NCBI GenBank assembly: GCA_002494725.1
Contig: DACG01000025.1
Location: forward strand, 1 to 49,007
DNA length: 49,007 bases
Source of the DNA: Geoglobus sp. UBA235
Lineage (GTDB): Archaea; Halobacteriota; Archaeoglobi; Archaeoglobales; Archaeoglobaceae
Reading direction: 5' to 3'
Shown here: piece by piece, positions 17,014 to 24,512 of the stretch
Layout: every line of letters starts with the position of its first letter
Numbering within the stretch: the first letter of the stretch is position 1
Notes under the pieces: generated by a model
What the model was told of the DNA's origin: nothing
Seen by the model: the letters and a program-made list of their open reading frames with translations, nothing else
Databases searched by the model: none
Position numbers and translations under genes: made by a program

Positions 17014-17747
17014 AATCACCAAAGAAGGGGCTTGTTAGAAGTGCCATAGGACACTTCAGAGCAATAACTGAGGTTGCAAAGGTTGTTGTTAATCCGGGCA
17101 CAATCACAGTTCACTATCCCAGGGAGAGAAGGAAGTACCCGGAGAACTTCAGGGGAATGATAATGTTTGAAAAGGAGGACTGCATAAGCTGCTTCAGATG
17201 TGCTCATATATGCCCTGCTAATGCAATTCAGATGTATCCGGATGATGAAGGGAGGTATTATCCTGGAATAGATTACGCAAAATGCATTTTCTGTCATTTC
17301 TGTGTTGACTCATGTCCGACAGCAGCATTGAAACAGTCAAAGATTCACGATGTAGCCTACAAGGACGTTGATTCAATGTCAGTCACTCCTGAGGAGATGG
17401 ATAACGTGCCCGAGATAGTCAGGGAAGACGCGGTTACGGTTGAGTATGATTTTGACAGGGATATAAGGCTTGTTAAGAGGAAGGAGGTAGAGAACCTTCT
17501 TGTTGAAGTTGATAAACCTGAAAGGCCAGAGTTCAAAGCCGTACCCCAGTATGGAGAGAACTGCATTGGATGCAGGCTCTGCATGTTCTCCTGTCCTGTC
17601 AATGCGATAAGATCAAAGCTTGAGGAGACGAAGGTAATTCTTGAGACAGATTACGATAGGTGCACCGGATGCGGGATATGTGTGAGGATATGCCCAACTG
17701 AAGTGCTGATCCTGACTCCGGTTGAGAGGGAAGGTGATCATCAATGA
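16998..17747 (+). CDS. fqoI: F420H2:quinone oxidoreductase subunit I, four-cluster form
   Basis: About 249 residues. The first half is the NuoI-type ferredoxin with two [4Fe-4S] motifs (CISCFRCAHICP and CIFCHFCVDSCP) that carry electrons toward cluster N2. Unusually, the C-terminal part contains two further full C-x2-C-x2-C-x3-C-P motifs (CIGCRLCMFSCP and CTGCGICVRICP). These predict four clusters, where ordinary NuoI/FpoI has two. The extra pair may extend the wire to the F420H2-oxidising subunit encoded next. The start is ATG 16998, which overlaps the last 16 nt of fqoH. Any start further upstream would lie inside fqoH. Confidence 0.9.
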   Translation: MVKVVKSPKKGLVRSAIGHFRAITEVAKVVVNPGTITVHYPRERRKYPENFRGMIMFEKEDCISCFRCAHICPANAIQMYPDDEGRYYPGIDYAKCIFCHFCVDSCPTAALKQSKIHDVAYKDVDSMSVTPEEMDNVPEIVREDAVTVEYDFDRDIRLVKRKEVENLLVEVDKPERPEFKAVPQYGENCIGCRLCMFSCPVNAIRSKLEETKVILETDYDRCTGCGICVRICPTEVLILTPVEREGDHQ

Positions 17748-18838
17748 CGATTCCAAAGGGATGGGTCAGCATTGAGGTAAAGGAACTTGAGGATCTTCCA
17801 TGCCTGAGGTTTGCTGAAAAGCCCGAGAGAACCTCAAGCTGGAGACTGCTCAAGGAGAAGGTTGTTGATGCCGGGATATGCAGTCACTGCGGTACCTGCA
17901 CGATATGTCCGGTTGACCTGATAATCCTCGAGGACAGACCCTTAGACTTTGATCCCAAGAAGGGGTGCATGGGATGCGGTGTTTGCGTTGCTGTGTGTCC
18001 CAGATACAAGTATGTGCCGCTGAATGGGGTTGGAGATTACATTGAAGCTCTTGCAGGGAAGTCAAAGAGGTTTGTGGGACAGGATGGAGCAATGGTTTCA
18101 GAGTTCATGGCATCAGCCCTTGAAATGGGAGTTATAGATGTTGCACTCTTTGTTGCAAGAGATGAGTTTTTCAGACCCTTTGTTGTCCATGTAAGATCTC
18201 CCGAAGAGCTTTTGGACAGAAAAATTACGGGAACAAAGTACAGCTTCGCCTCCGTGATGCCTGAACTCCACAGAATAATCAAGAGGGGTGACAGGATAGG
18301 CTTCATCGGCACCCCGTGCATGATTTCGGGCCTGAGAAAGGTTCAGGAGAAGATACCGCTTTACAAGAAAAATGTTCCTCTCGCTGTTGCTCTATTCTGC
18401 ACTGAGAACTTTTACTGGCATCAGCTATATGATTTCCTGAAAGAGAGGGGAGCAGATCTGAGGGAGGCTGAAAAAACAGACATTACAAAGGGCAACTTCA
18501 TTGTAACCTTCAGAGATGGCTCTGAATTCACAATTCCTGTTAAGGAGATGGAAGAGATAGTTCCTGAGGGATGCCACGTGTGCCAGGACTTCTCAGGAGT
18601 GGAATCTGATGTCAGCATAGGCAGTGTTGGAAGCGATCCGGGCTTTTCAACAGTTCTCGTCAGAACGTCTGTTGCAAAGAAAGTTCTGGATTTCATGATG
18701 AAGAAGGAGTACATCGAAACAGGAAAGGCTAAAATGAAGATCGTTCAGAGGCTTTGCGACTTCAAGATAAAGATCCATCCCTACTCTCCTGAGGAGGAAA
18801 AAGGAGAGGAAAGTGAGAAGGAGGGATCGAAGGAGTAA
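17744..18838 (+). CDS. fqoF: F420H2 dehydrogenase subunit F (F420H2-oxidising input)
   Basis: A 364-residue FrhB/FpoF-family iron-sulfur flavoprotein. Two ferredoxin motifs lie near the N-terminus (CSHCGTCTICP and CMGCGVCVAVCP). The FrhB core follows, with GTPCMISGLRKVQ and CHVCQDFSGVESDVSIG, which bind FAD, F420 and a further cluster. It oxidises F420H2 in the cytoplasm and passes electrons to the peripheral arm, replacing the NADH module of bacterial complex I. In Archaeoglobus, fqoF is the last gene of the operon, as here. ATGA overlap with fqoI. The C-terminus is a charged tail (EEEKGEESEKEGSKE). Confidence 0.93.
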   Translation: MTIPKGWVSIEVKELEDLPCLRFAEKPERTSSWRLLKEKVVDAGICSHCGTCTICPVDLIILEDRPLDFDPKKGCMGCGVCVAVCPRYKYVPLNGVGDYIEALAGKSKRFVGQDGAMVSEFMASALEMGVIDVALFVARDEFFRPFVVHVRSPEELLDRKITGTKYSFASVMPELHRIIKRGDRIGFIGTPCMISGLRKVQEKIPLYKKNVPLAVALFCTENFYWHQLYDFLKERGADLREAEKTDITKGNFIVTFRDGSEFTIPVKEMEEIVPEGCHVCQDFSGVESDVSIGSVGSDPGFSTVLVRTSVAKKVLDFMMKKEYIETGKAKMKIVQRLCDFKIKIHPYSPEEEKGEESEKEGSKE

Positions 18839-18839
18839 A

Positions 18840-18858
18840 TTTTTTAAGCTTTATTTTC
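18840..18858 (+). terminator. T-rich terminator after the fqo operon
   Basis: A run of Ts followed by AAGCTTTATTTT starts 2 nt after the fqoF stop. Archaeal RNA polymerase stops at such oligo-T tracts without a hairpin. Confidence 0.45.
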
Positions 18859-18865
18859 ATCACTG

Positions 18866-18925
18866 TTTCACCGCCGTTGCGGTCGGAGGCAGCGATAGCT
18901 AAGCGATGAAAGACCGTCGGTCCCC
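18866..18925. other. GC-rich intergenic element with inverted repeats
   Basis: A short G+C-rich block sits between fqoF and the convergent Nif3-like gene. It contains ACCGC/GCGGT around CGTT (18870-18883), a second palindrome GACCG-T-CGGTC (18912-18922), and a possible longer pairing of GCGGTC with GACCGT. In thermophilic archaea, G+C-rich islands outside genes often mark structured RNAs. I could not fit C/D boxes or an H/ACA fold, so it may be a small RNA or a two-way transcription barrier. Confidence 0.3.
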
Positions 18926-18938
18926 TTTACAACCATTT

Positions 18939-19679
18939 TTACAGATCCGTTGGTATGTCTATGAACTCAACATCAATTCCAATATCTGCAACAACGTTCA
19001 TCAGTGCCCTTATTCCGGGAGTTTCACTGCTGTAATGTCCCAAGTATATTATGTTCATCTCTGCCTCCCTGGCTGGGTGGTATGCTGAGTGCTCGATCTC
19101 CCCTGTGATTAGCAGATCAACTCCAGCCCCGAGAGCCTCCTCCACGTAACCAGCACCTCTTCCTGAAACCGCTGCAACCTTCTCTATCTCATCCTTTCCA
19201 AATTTCATGTACCCGACCTCTCCAAATCTATCCTCAAGTCTCTCCAGTATCTCCTCAAATTCAAGGTTGGCATATCCGGCAAATCCTATTTTTCTGCCTC
19301 TATAGTCTCCAAACCCCTCCTCAGGCTCAATACCAACCATTCTGAGAATCATGGCATTGTTTCCTATTTCAGGATGGGCATCTAAGGGAATGTGAGCAGC
19401 ATACAGTGAGAGCTCATTCTCAAGCAGAAACTTCAGCCTCTCTCTTATCGTCCCTGAAATCCTCTCTATGCCGTTCCATATTATTCCATGGTGAACGATC
19501 AGGATGTCTGCATCGATCTCGACAGCTCTTCTGAATGCCTCCATTGATGCATCGACTGCAAAAGCAGCCTTTTCAACAACCCCAATTCCCTCAACCTGCA
19601 ATCCGTTGATGCTTGCATCCTGATATTCGTGTATCCTGAGGTACTCATCCAGAAAGTCAGCAAGCTGATTCAGATCCAT
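18939..19679 (-). CDS. Nif3-like dinuclear metal centre protein
   Basis: A 246-residue member of the Nif3/YbgI/YqfO family. Metal ligands are in place: IVHHGIIWNG (His-His), HIPLDAHPEIGN (His and Asp) and, near the C-terminus, HYSSETPGIRAL (His and Glu). Members form toroidal hexamers with two metal ions per subunit. Their biochemical role is unsettled; a GTP cyclohydrolase I type 2 label is common but weakly supported. The minus-strand TTTTTATCC near 19703 is a plausible TATA box for a leaderless start at 19679. It is divergent from the DUF59 cluster. Confidence 0.88.
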   Translation of the reverse strand: MDLNQLADFLDEYLRIHEYQDASINGLQVEGIGVVEKAAFAVDASMEAFRRAVEIDADILIVHHGIIWNGIERISGTIRERLKFLLENELSLYAAHIPLDAHPEIGNNAMILRMVGIEPEEGFGDYRGRKIGFAGYANLEFEEILERLEDRFGEVGYMKFGKDEIEKVAAVSGRGAGYVEEALGAGVDLLITGEIEHSAYHPAREAEMNIIYLGHYSSETPGIRALMNVVADIGIDVEFIDIPTDL

Positions 19680-19724
19680 GCATCTGTTTTTTCAGGAAGG
19701 ATAAAAAGGTATCTGAAGAACTTA

Positions 19725-19752
19725 GGGGTTACAGTATTATATACTGAGCCCC
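19725..19752. promoter_or_regulatory. Palindrome covering the TATA box of the DUF59 cluster
   Basis: CAGTA (19732-19736), TTATA, TACTG (19742-19746): perfect arms, flanked by GGGG (19725-19728) and CCCC (19749-19752), which continue the dyad with a one-base offset. The centre of the dyad is the TATTATATA promoter element itself, so a bound dimer would block TBP. The ATG at 19775 with AGGTGAT follows downstream. Confidence 0.5.
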
Positions 19753-19774
19753 AATCCTATATCAGGTGATAGGT

Positions 19775-20047
19775 ATGGTAGGTGAAGATGAGGTAATTGA
19801 AAGGCTGAAAAGAGTTGTCGATCCTCACACAAGACAGAATGTGTGGGATATGGGTCTTATCGAAGATCTTGAAGTTTCGGAAAATGAGGCTAATCTTGTG
19901 TTCCGCCCCTCCTCTCCATTCTGTCCCATTGGACAGCAGCTTGCCATGGCAATAAAGAAGAGTGTTGAGGAGCTGGGAGTAAAGGCGAAGGTCAAGGTTA
20001 CGGGATATGTGAAAGAAAACGAACTTAACGAAATTCTGTCAAGGTGA
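19775..20047 (+). CDS. DUF59/MIP18-family protein (Fe-S assembly type)
   Basis: About 90 residues. GLIEDLEVSENEANLVFRPSSPFCPIGQQLA is the MIP18 fold, with the conserved Cys in the PFCP turn at the start of the second helix. Family members (SufT, PaaD, CIA2) help to insert or deliver Fe-S clusters. The ATG at 19775 is preceded by AGGTGAT at 5 nt. A GTG at 19766 lies inside that site and is rejected. The stop overlaps the next gene, so DUF59, DUF2249 and the membrane protein form one unit. Confidence 0.82.
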   Translation: MVGEDEVIERLKRVVDPHTRQNVWDMGLIEDLEVSENEANLVFRPSSPFCPIGQQLAMAIKKSVEELGVKAKVKVTGYVKENELNEILSR

Positions 20048-20253
20048 CTGAAATGGAGATCATAGATGTCAGAGGCCTTCCACACCCTGAAAGGCCTCCA
20101 CTTATAATGCAGAAGCTCAAGGAACACGGAGAGGTTGAGATAATTGTTGAGGTTGAACCAAGACCTCTGATGTCAATGCTCAAGCAGCAGGGATACAGCT
20201 TTGACTCCAAATATGATGGTGAGAAGTGGATTGTGAGGATATGGAAGGATTAG
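20044..20253 (+). CDS. DUF2249 (TusA-like) protein
   Basis: A 69-residue protein with the TusA-like beginning IIDVRGLPHPERPPLIMQKLKE and the ending YDGEKWIVRIWKD. The Cys of sulfur-carrier TusA proteins is replaced (LPHPER), so it is not an ordinary sulfur relay protein. DUF2249 proteins often lie next to hemerythrins, NnrS-type haem proteins and nitric-oxide genes. The GTG at 20044 overlaps the upstream stop (GTGA). The ATG at 20053 is an alternative start. Confidence 0.8.
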   Translation: MTEMEIIDVRGLPHPERPPLIMQKLKEHGEVEIIVEVEPRPLMSMLKQQGYSFDSKYDGEKWIVRIWKD

Positions 20254-20254
20254 C

Positions 20255-21403
20255 ATGCCCTCAACAGTCTGGAGGTCACTTCCTCTCAGATTCATTTACC
20301 TTGGTTTGGCATACCTCGTAATATCCTCTTTTCTCGGAATTCTGGGACTCTTCGGATATTACTTCAAACCTGTACATTCCCATCTGATGCTTGCAGGATT
20401 TGTGAGCATGACGATCATTGGCTCAATGTATCAGCTTGTTCCAACTGTTACAGGGACAGAGCTCAGATTGAGGGGTATCGCTGAAGTGAGCTTTTATCTA
20501 ACAAATCTTGGAGTTCTGATGCTTGCTGCATCCTTCAGGGGATTGATTCCCTTTTACATTTCAGGATCAGTTTACGTTCTCGGAATTCTGGCCTTTGCGG
20601 CAGTTGTTCTTGTCACACTTACAGACATGAAACTCAGGAGCGTTGCAGTCCCATTCTTTGTTCTGGCAGTAATCCTCTATCTTGCAGGAACCGTCTACGG
20701 GATACTGGGGCTTGCAGGAAAGGTGGACTTCAGAATCGCCGTACACAACCATCTTCTCACAGCTGGATGGATCGGTGTGACAACCTTTGGAGGGCTGTAT
20801 GAGCTATTTCCAATGCTGGCCTTGAGGAAGCTCAAAAGTGTTAAACTTGCCTACTTCACGTTCATTCTCCTCCTGATATCTCTTCCGTTGATGCTTTACG
20901 GTTTTCAGAAGTCTTCAGATGTTTTTGTAACACTCGGTGGAGCAGGCTACGCACTCGCATTCATTCTCCTCTCTTCAAATCTCCTCCTGACTCTTGCGGG
21001 AAAATCCGAGACACCGGCACCTCTCGACATAAGCGTTAAGTTCTTTGTTCCGGCTCTTCTTTTTGGAATTACTGGAGTTCTTGCTGGGCTGCTGTATTCT
21101 GACAAATTCATCCACGCCCACCTTATGCTGGTGGGATGGATTACGCTCACTGTTATGGGAGCGGAGTATCACATAATCCCGATGATCACCTGGATGGAGA
21201 AGTACTCTGAAAGGCTCGGAATTGAGGACGTACCCATGATAGGGGATCTGTTCAACATGAAGCTTGCAGAAATCCTGCTTGTTATGTCTGTCCTCGGAAC
21301 AACTCTGCTTCTGATTCCGGTTACGAGAGTGGCCGGAGGGATCCTGCTGTTTGGAACATTTCTGGCGTTCACCTGGGACATGATAATGGTTCAGAGAAGG
21401 TAA
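20255..21403 (+). CDS. Haem-copper-oxidase-like / NnrS-like membrane protein
   Basis: A 382-residue protein with about 12 helices. Three copies of one motif are visible: HSHLMLAGFVSMTIIG-MYQLVP (from about residue 41), HNHLLTAGWIGVTTFGGLYELFP (about 165) and HAHLMLVGWITLTVMGAEYHIIP (about 290). Each gives H-x-H-L near the start of a helix and a G-x-Y-x-x-x-P end. Such helices bind haem in the cbb3 oxidase subunit I and NnrS families. There is no full CuB site, so it is probably not an oxidase. It may be a haem-binding sensor, an NO-related protein or a quinol-linked cytochrome. The ATG lies 1 nt after the DUF2249 stop. Confidence 0.72.
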   Translation: MPSTVWRSLPLRFIYLGLAYLVISSFLGILGLFGYYFKPVHSHLMLAGFVSMTIIGSMYQLVPTVTGTELRLRGIAEVSFYLTNLGVLMLAASFRGLIPFYISGSVYVLGILAFAAVVLVTLTDMKLRSVAVPFFVLAVILYLAGTVYGILGLAGKVDFRIAVHNHLLTAGWIGVTTFGGLYELFPMLALRKLKSVKLAYFTFILLLISLPLMLYGFQKSSDVFVTLGGAGYALAFILLSSNLLLTLAGKSETPAPLDISVKFFVPALLFGITGVLAGLLYSDKFIHAHLMLVGWITLTVMGAEYHIIPMITWMEKYSERLGIEDVPMIGDLFNMKLAEILLVMSVLGTTLLLIPVTRVAGGILLFGTFLAFTWDMIMVQRR

Positions 21404-21450
21404 CTTGAAAGAGGGAAAACTTTAATGCGCCTCTTCTCTTCAGCTCTCTG

Positions 21451-21747
21451 ATGGCATGCAGGCACTGCGGGAAGTGCTGCCTGGAAATGGGAACTAAGAT
21501 CTACGCCACACCCGATGATGTGAGGAGATGGATGAGGGAGGGCAGAGAGGATATAATGAAGCACGTTCTGGTTTACGAGTACTATGACATCTCTCAGGGC
21601 TATGTTTTTGAGGGTGGGGAGGTGTGGTTTGATAAAAATGGCAGAAAGCTTGACAGATGCCCTTTCATCGAGGAAAGAGATGGCAGGATATACTGCAGAA
21701 TTCAGGACGTAAAACCTCAGCAGTGCAGGGAGTACAGGTGCTGGTAA
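21451..21747 (+). CDS. YkgJ-family cysteine-cluster protein
   Basis: 98 residues. The N-terminus ACRHCGKCCLEMG gives C-x2-C-x2-CC, and the C-terminal half adds Cys in RCPFIEERDG, IYCRIQ and QQCREYRCW. This is the eight-Cys zinc/iron-chelating pattern of the YkgJ (UPF0153) family, whose function is unknown. It has its own AAAACTTTAATG box about 28 nt upstream, so it is probably leaderless and separate from the operon before it. Confidence 0.85.
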   Translation: MACRHCGKCCLEMGTKIYATPDDVRRWMREGREDIMKHVLVYEYYDISQGYVFEGGEVWFDKNGRKLDRCPFIEERDGRIYCRIQDVKPQQCREYRCW

Positions 21748-21877
21748 TCTCTAAAATCCGATGAACCTTTTATGGTGGAGATGTTAACAAGACTGGATGA
21801 TCCATTTTCCCGTATTGAGGTCTTCTTCACTTTATGGAGTTGCTTGAGAATGTTCTGATACTGGTAAAACTATATGG

Positions 21878-21904
21878 TTTATATAATCTGACTGACCACT
21901 CAGT
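21878..21904. promoter_or_regulatory. TATA box with operator palindrome before the TetR remnant and ABC operon
   Basis: TTTATATAAT (21878-21887) is followed by ACTGA (21891-21895), CCAC, TCAGT (21900-21904). The ATG at 21909 is about 26 nt after the TATA box. The palindrome lies over the expected transcription start, a classic position for TetR-type autorepression. Confidence 0.55.
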
Positions 21905-21908
21905 AAGT

Positions 21909-22325
21909 ATGGATTCAAAAACCACAATTCTCGAAGCTGCCCTCAAGTTCTACACATTCAAACCACCTCACGCTGTGACCATGGACGAGGTGCCTGAAGG
22001 GGAAGGAACTCTGGAGGGTATGGTCAGGGAGTCGCTGAAAGTTGCAAGGGAGAACCCGGAACTCACCATGCTGCGGTACTGTGTCCTTGAAGAGGAACTG
22101 TTCTCGGGCAAACACGGAATTTACCAGAACACTCTACAACGAAGTGCTCAAGTTTATCACGAAAATTTTCGAGAATATGGGTGTGAAAGACCGAGAGAAA
22201 GTGCGGTGGTATCCATGGAGATGTTTGATGGTGTTTACGTTTACTCTCTCTTTGTTCCGAACCTGAATCTGGACGGGATTGGTGATGTAATCCTGGAATT
22301 TGTTGGGGGGAGGTGTGGAAGATGA
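21909..22325 (+). pseudogene. Decayed TetR-family regulator
   Basis: The N-terminus SKTTILEAALKFYTFKPPHAVTMDEV is the first part of a TetR DNA-binding domain, but the text then jumps to EGTLEGMVRESLKVARENPEL: the turn and recognition helix seem to be deleted. Around 22120 the sensible reading moves to the +1 frame (TRTLYNEVLKFITKIFENMG, then VKDREKV, to about 22200). It then returns to the first frame (VVSMEMFDGVYVYSLFVPN) and runs to a TGA that overlaps the next gene. Two compensating single-base changes plus a helix deletion point to a pseudogene, or to assembly errors for the frameshift part. The protein read in one frame (139 codons) should not bind DNA in the normal way. It sits at the head of the exported-protein/ABC operon. 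Confidence 0.65.
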
Positions 22326-23800
22326 AATTTCCTGGACTGCTGTTGATTATGACACTGTTTCTGACAGCTCCGGCAAGCCCGGTCTTGGCTCAATCGTCAC
22401 TGTCGCTGGACTACAGCACCCTGCCCGAAACTCCCTCTCCGGGAGATGTCTTCGTGCTGCAGATCAGCATTGCAAACACCGGCTATGGGATTAAGGACGC
22501 GAAACTGACAGTGCAGGAAGGTGAGAAAAGCCTGACGATAGTTTCGGACGGGAGGGAGGTCTCGTATGTGACAATCAACCTCGGGGAGGTCACCGGAACA
22601 GCTCTGACGTCAGTCAAGCTTAGAGCAGATGAGGAGGGGATTTACCAGCTGAGAGTCAGACTCAGCTACAGCTACGGTACTGATAGCCTGGAGGAGGTGA
22701 TTCCGGTGATCGTTGTGGATAAGCCGTCGATGGCTGTTGAAAACATAACTCAGCCAGTGATCGAGCCTGGTGGATCTGGGAGATTCGTTTTTGAGGTGAG
22801 GAACGGTGGAGGGGTGGCAAAAAACGTCGAGATTGTTCTTGAAGCTCCGGAAGGTTTCGTTGCTGAAACATCAAGGATGAACTTTGACAGGTGGGGTGGT
22901 GGAGAGGTTAAAAGCCTGATTTTCAACCTTTCGGCCAGCAAGGAAGTATCGGTTGGAGTTTATCCTGCAAGGCTGATTTTCAGCTTTACTGACAGGCTGG
23001 GAAACACATATCGGGAGGAAACCCAGTTTGCCATCATCGTCAGGGGAAGTGCCGAGATCTCTTTCTCTGGATTCAAAACATCTCCGGAACGGATTTATCC
23101 GGATGATGACTTCGTTCTGAGTCTGACTCTGGAAAATACGGGAAAAGATGAGGCGAAGAATGTTTTACTGATTTTGAGTTATCCGAATGAGTTTTCTGGT
23201 GAGAGAAAGGCGTTTCTGGGAACACTGAAGAGGGGTGAAAAAGCGAGCGTGAACTTCAAGCTCAAAGCAGGCAGAGAGGCTGAGAGCGGAAGCTATCCCT
23301 TCAGGCTCACTGTCAAGTATGTGGATGGGAAGGAGATGAAGGAGAGGAGCTTCGACTTCTCGCTCTTCATCGACGAACTCGGCAGCATAAACCTTGAGAT
23401 CTCTGGCCTGTACTTCTCACCGAGAAAGGTAACACCATCATCGGACTTCACCCTCTCCCTGCAGATTGAAAACTCTGGAAAGCAGGATGCGAGGGCTGTT
23501 GCTGTCAAGCTCATCCTTCCTGAGGGATTTGAGGGTAAGAACCAGTACTTCATAGGCACCCTCGAAAACGGAGATTCGGCAACATCAACCTTTGACCTAA
23601 TGGCTCCGGAGAACGCTGGAGAGTACACGGTAAAGGCTGTCATCACATATATGGACTCGAAGCTGGAGAAGTACAGTGTCGAGAAGGAATTTGTCATCTA
23701 CGTGTTTCCAGGAGAGGGCAGCACAGCCGGAATAATTGCCCCGGTTGTGCTGATTCTGATTGTCATTGGAGGTTACCTCTGGAGGCGGAAGGCTAAATGA
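22322..23800 (+). CDS. Exported COG1361/NEW3-like repeat protein with C-terminal anchor
   Basis: About 492 residues. A Sec signal peptide (LLLIMTLFLTAPASPVLA) is followed by four immunoglobulin-like repeats, each with a P-G-D/S-x-F-x-x-x-x-x-x-N-x-G core: SPGDVFVLQISIANTGYG, EPGGSGRFVFEVRNGGG, YPDDDFVLSLTLENTGK and TPSSDFTLSLQIENSGK. A single C-terminal helix (IIAPVVLILIVIGGYLW) and a basic RRKAK tail anchor it outside the membrane. Proteins of this type often precede MacB-like transporters in archaea and may act as the outer adaptor. The start is the ATG at 22322, overlapping the upstream stop (ATGA). The stop overlaps the next gene (ATGA). Confidence 0.82.
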   Translation: MKFPGLLLIMTLFLTAPASPVLAQSSLSLDYSTLPETPSPGDVFVLQISIANTGYGIKDAKLTVQEGEKSLTIVSDGREVSYVTINLGEVTGTALTSVKLRADEEGIYQLRVRLSYSYGTDSLEEVIPVIVVDKPSMAVENITQPVIEPGGSGRFVFEVRNGGGVAKNVEIVLEAPEGFVAETSRMNFDRWGGGEVKSLIFNLSASKEVSVGVYPARLIFSFTDRLGNTYREETQFAIIVRGSAEISFSGFKTSPERIYPDDDFVLSLTLENTGKDEAKNVLLILSYPNEFSGERKAFLGTLKRGEKASVNFKLKAGREAESGSYPFRLTVKYVDGKEMKERSFDFSLFIDELGSINLEISGLYFSPRKVTPSSDFTLSLQIENSGKQDARAVAVKLILPEGFEGKNQYFIGTLENGDSATSTFDLMAPENAGEYTVKAVITYMDSKLEKYSVEKEFVIYVFPGEGSTAGIIAPVVLILIVIGGYLWRRKAK

Positions 23801-24501
23801 ACGAGCTGCTCAGGCTCGTTGACGTCTGGAAGACCTACAGAATGGGTGCCGTTGATGTTCATGCGCTTCGTGGAATGGACTTAGATGTGAAGAGTGGAGA
23901 GTTTGTGGTTGTGCTCGGTCCTTCGGGTTCTGGAAAAACGACTCTGCTGAATCTGGTTGGCGGTATTGACACACCTACGAAAGGCGATATTCTCTTCAAC
24001 GGCATCAACATATCCTCTCTGAACGAAGCGGAGCTCACCATACATCGAAGAGAGAATGTCGGCTTCATCTTTCAGTTTTTCAATTTGATTCCGACTCTCA
24101 CCGCAAGAGAGAACGTGATGCTTGCTGCTGAACTTGTGGAAAATCCGAGAGATGCCGATGAGGTTCTTGAAGTCGTAGGCCTGAAACACAGGGCAGATCA
24201 CTTCCCGTCAGAGCTGAGCGGAGGGGAGCAGCAGAGAGTTGCGATAGCAAGAGCTCTGGTAAAAAGCCCACCGCTGATTCTGGCAGACGAGCCCACAGGC
24301 AGTCTGGATTTCGAGACGGGCAAGATGGTTCTTGGAGTCATGAGGGACATAAACAGAGATGAAGGCGTTACATTCATTCTGGTCACCCACAATTCAGTTA
24401 TAGCTGAGATGGCGGACAGAGTGGTTCATCTGAAGGACGGGAAGGTTGCCCGAATAATAGTCAATGAAGAGCCTGCTGAGCCAGAGGAACTTTCCTGGTG
24501 A
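23797..24501 (+). CDS. MacB/LolD-type ABC transporter ATP-binding protein
   Basis: A 234-residue ATPase with Walker A GPSGSGKTT at about residues 39-47, the Q-loop in FIFQFFNLIPTLTARENV, signature LSGGEQQRVAIARAL, Walker B LILADEPTGSLD and the H-loop LVTHN. The FNLIPTLTA form is typical of the LolD/MacB group, which pairs with FtsX-type permeases to transmit mechanical force and not to import solutes. It overlaps both neighbours by 4 nt. Confidence 0.95.
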   Translation: MNELLRLVDVWKTYRMGAVDVHALRGMDLDVKSGEFVVVLGPSGSGKTTLLNLVGGIDTPTKGDILFNGINISSLNEAELTIHRRENVGFIFQFFNLIPTLTARENVMLAAELVENPRDADEVLEVVGLKHRADHFPSELSGGEQQRVAIARALVKSPPLILADEPTGSLDFETGKMVLGVMRDINRDEGVTFILVTHNSVIAEMADRVVHLKDGKVARIIVNEEPAEPEELSW

Positions 24502-24512
24502 GCTGTGGAGCC

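Noticed and set aside
18850..18925. C/D-box guide RNA in the fqo 3' spacer
   Set aside because: A GUGAUGA-like C box is seen on the minus strand but no CUGA D box follows, and no H/ACA fold could be drawn.
21834..21908. Upstream extension of the TetR-like frame
   Set aside because: It runs through the TATA box; the family start is the ATG at 21909.
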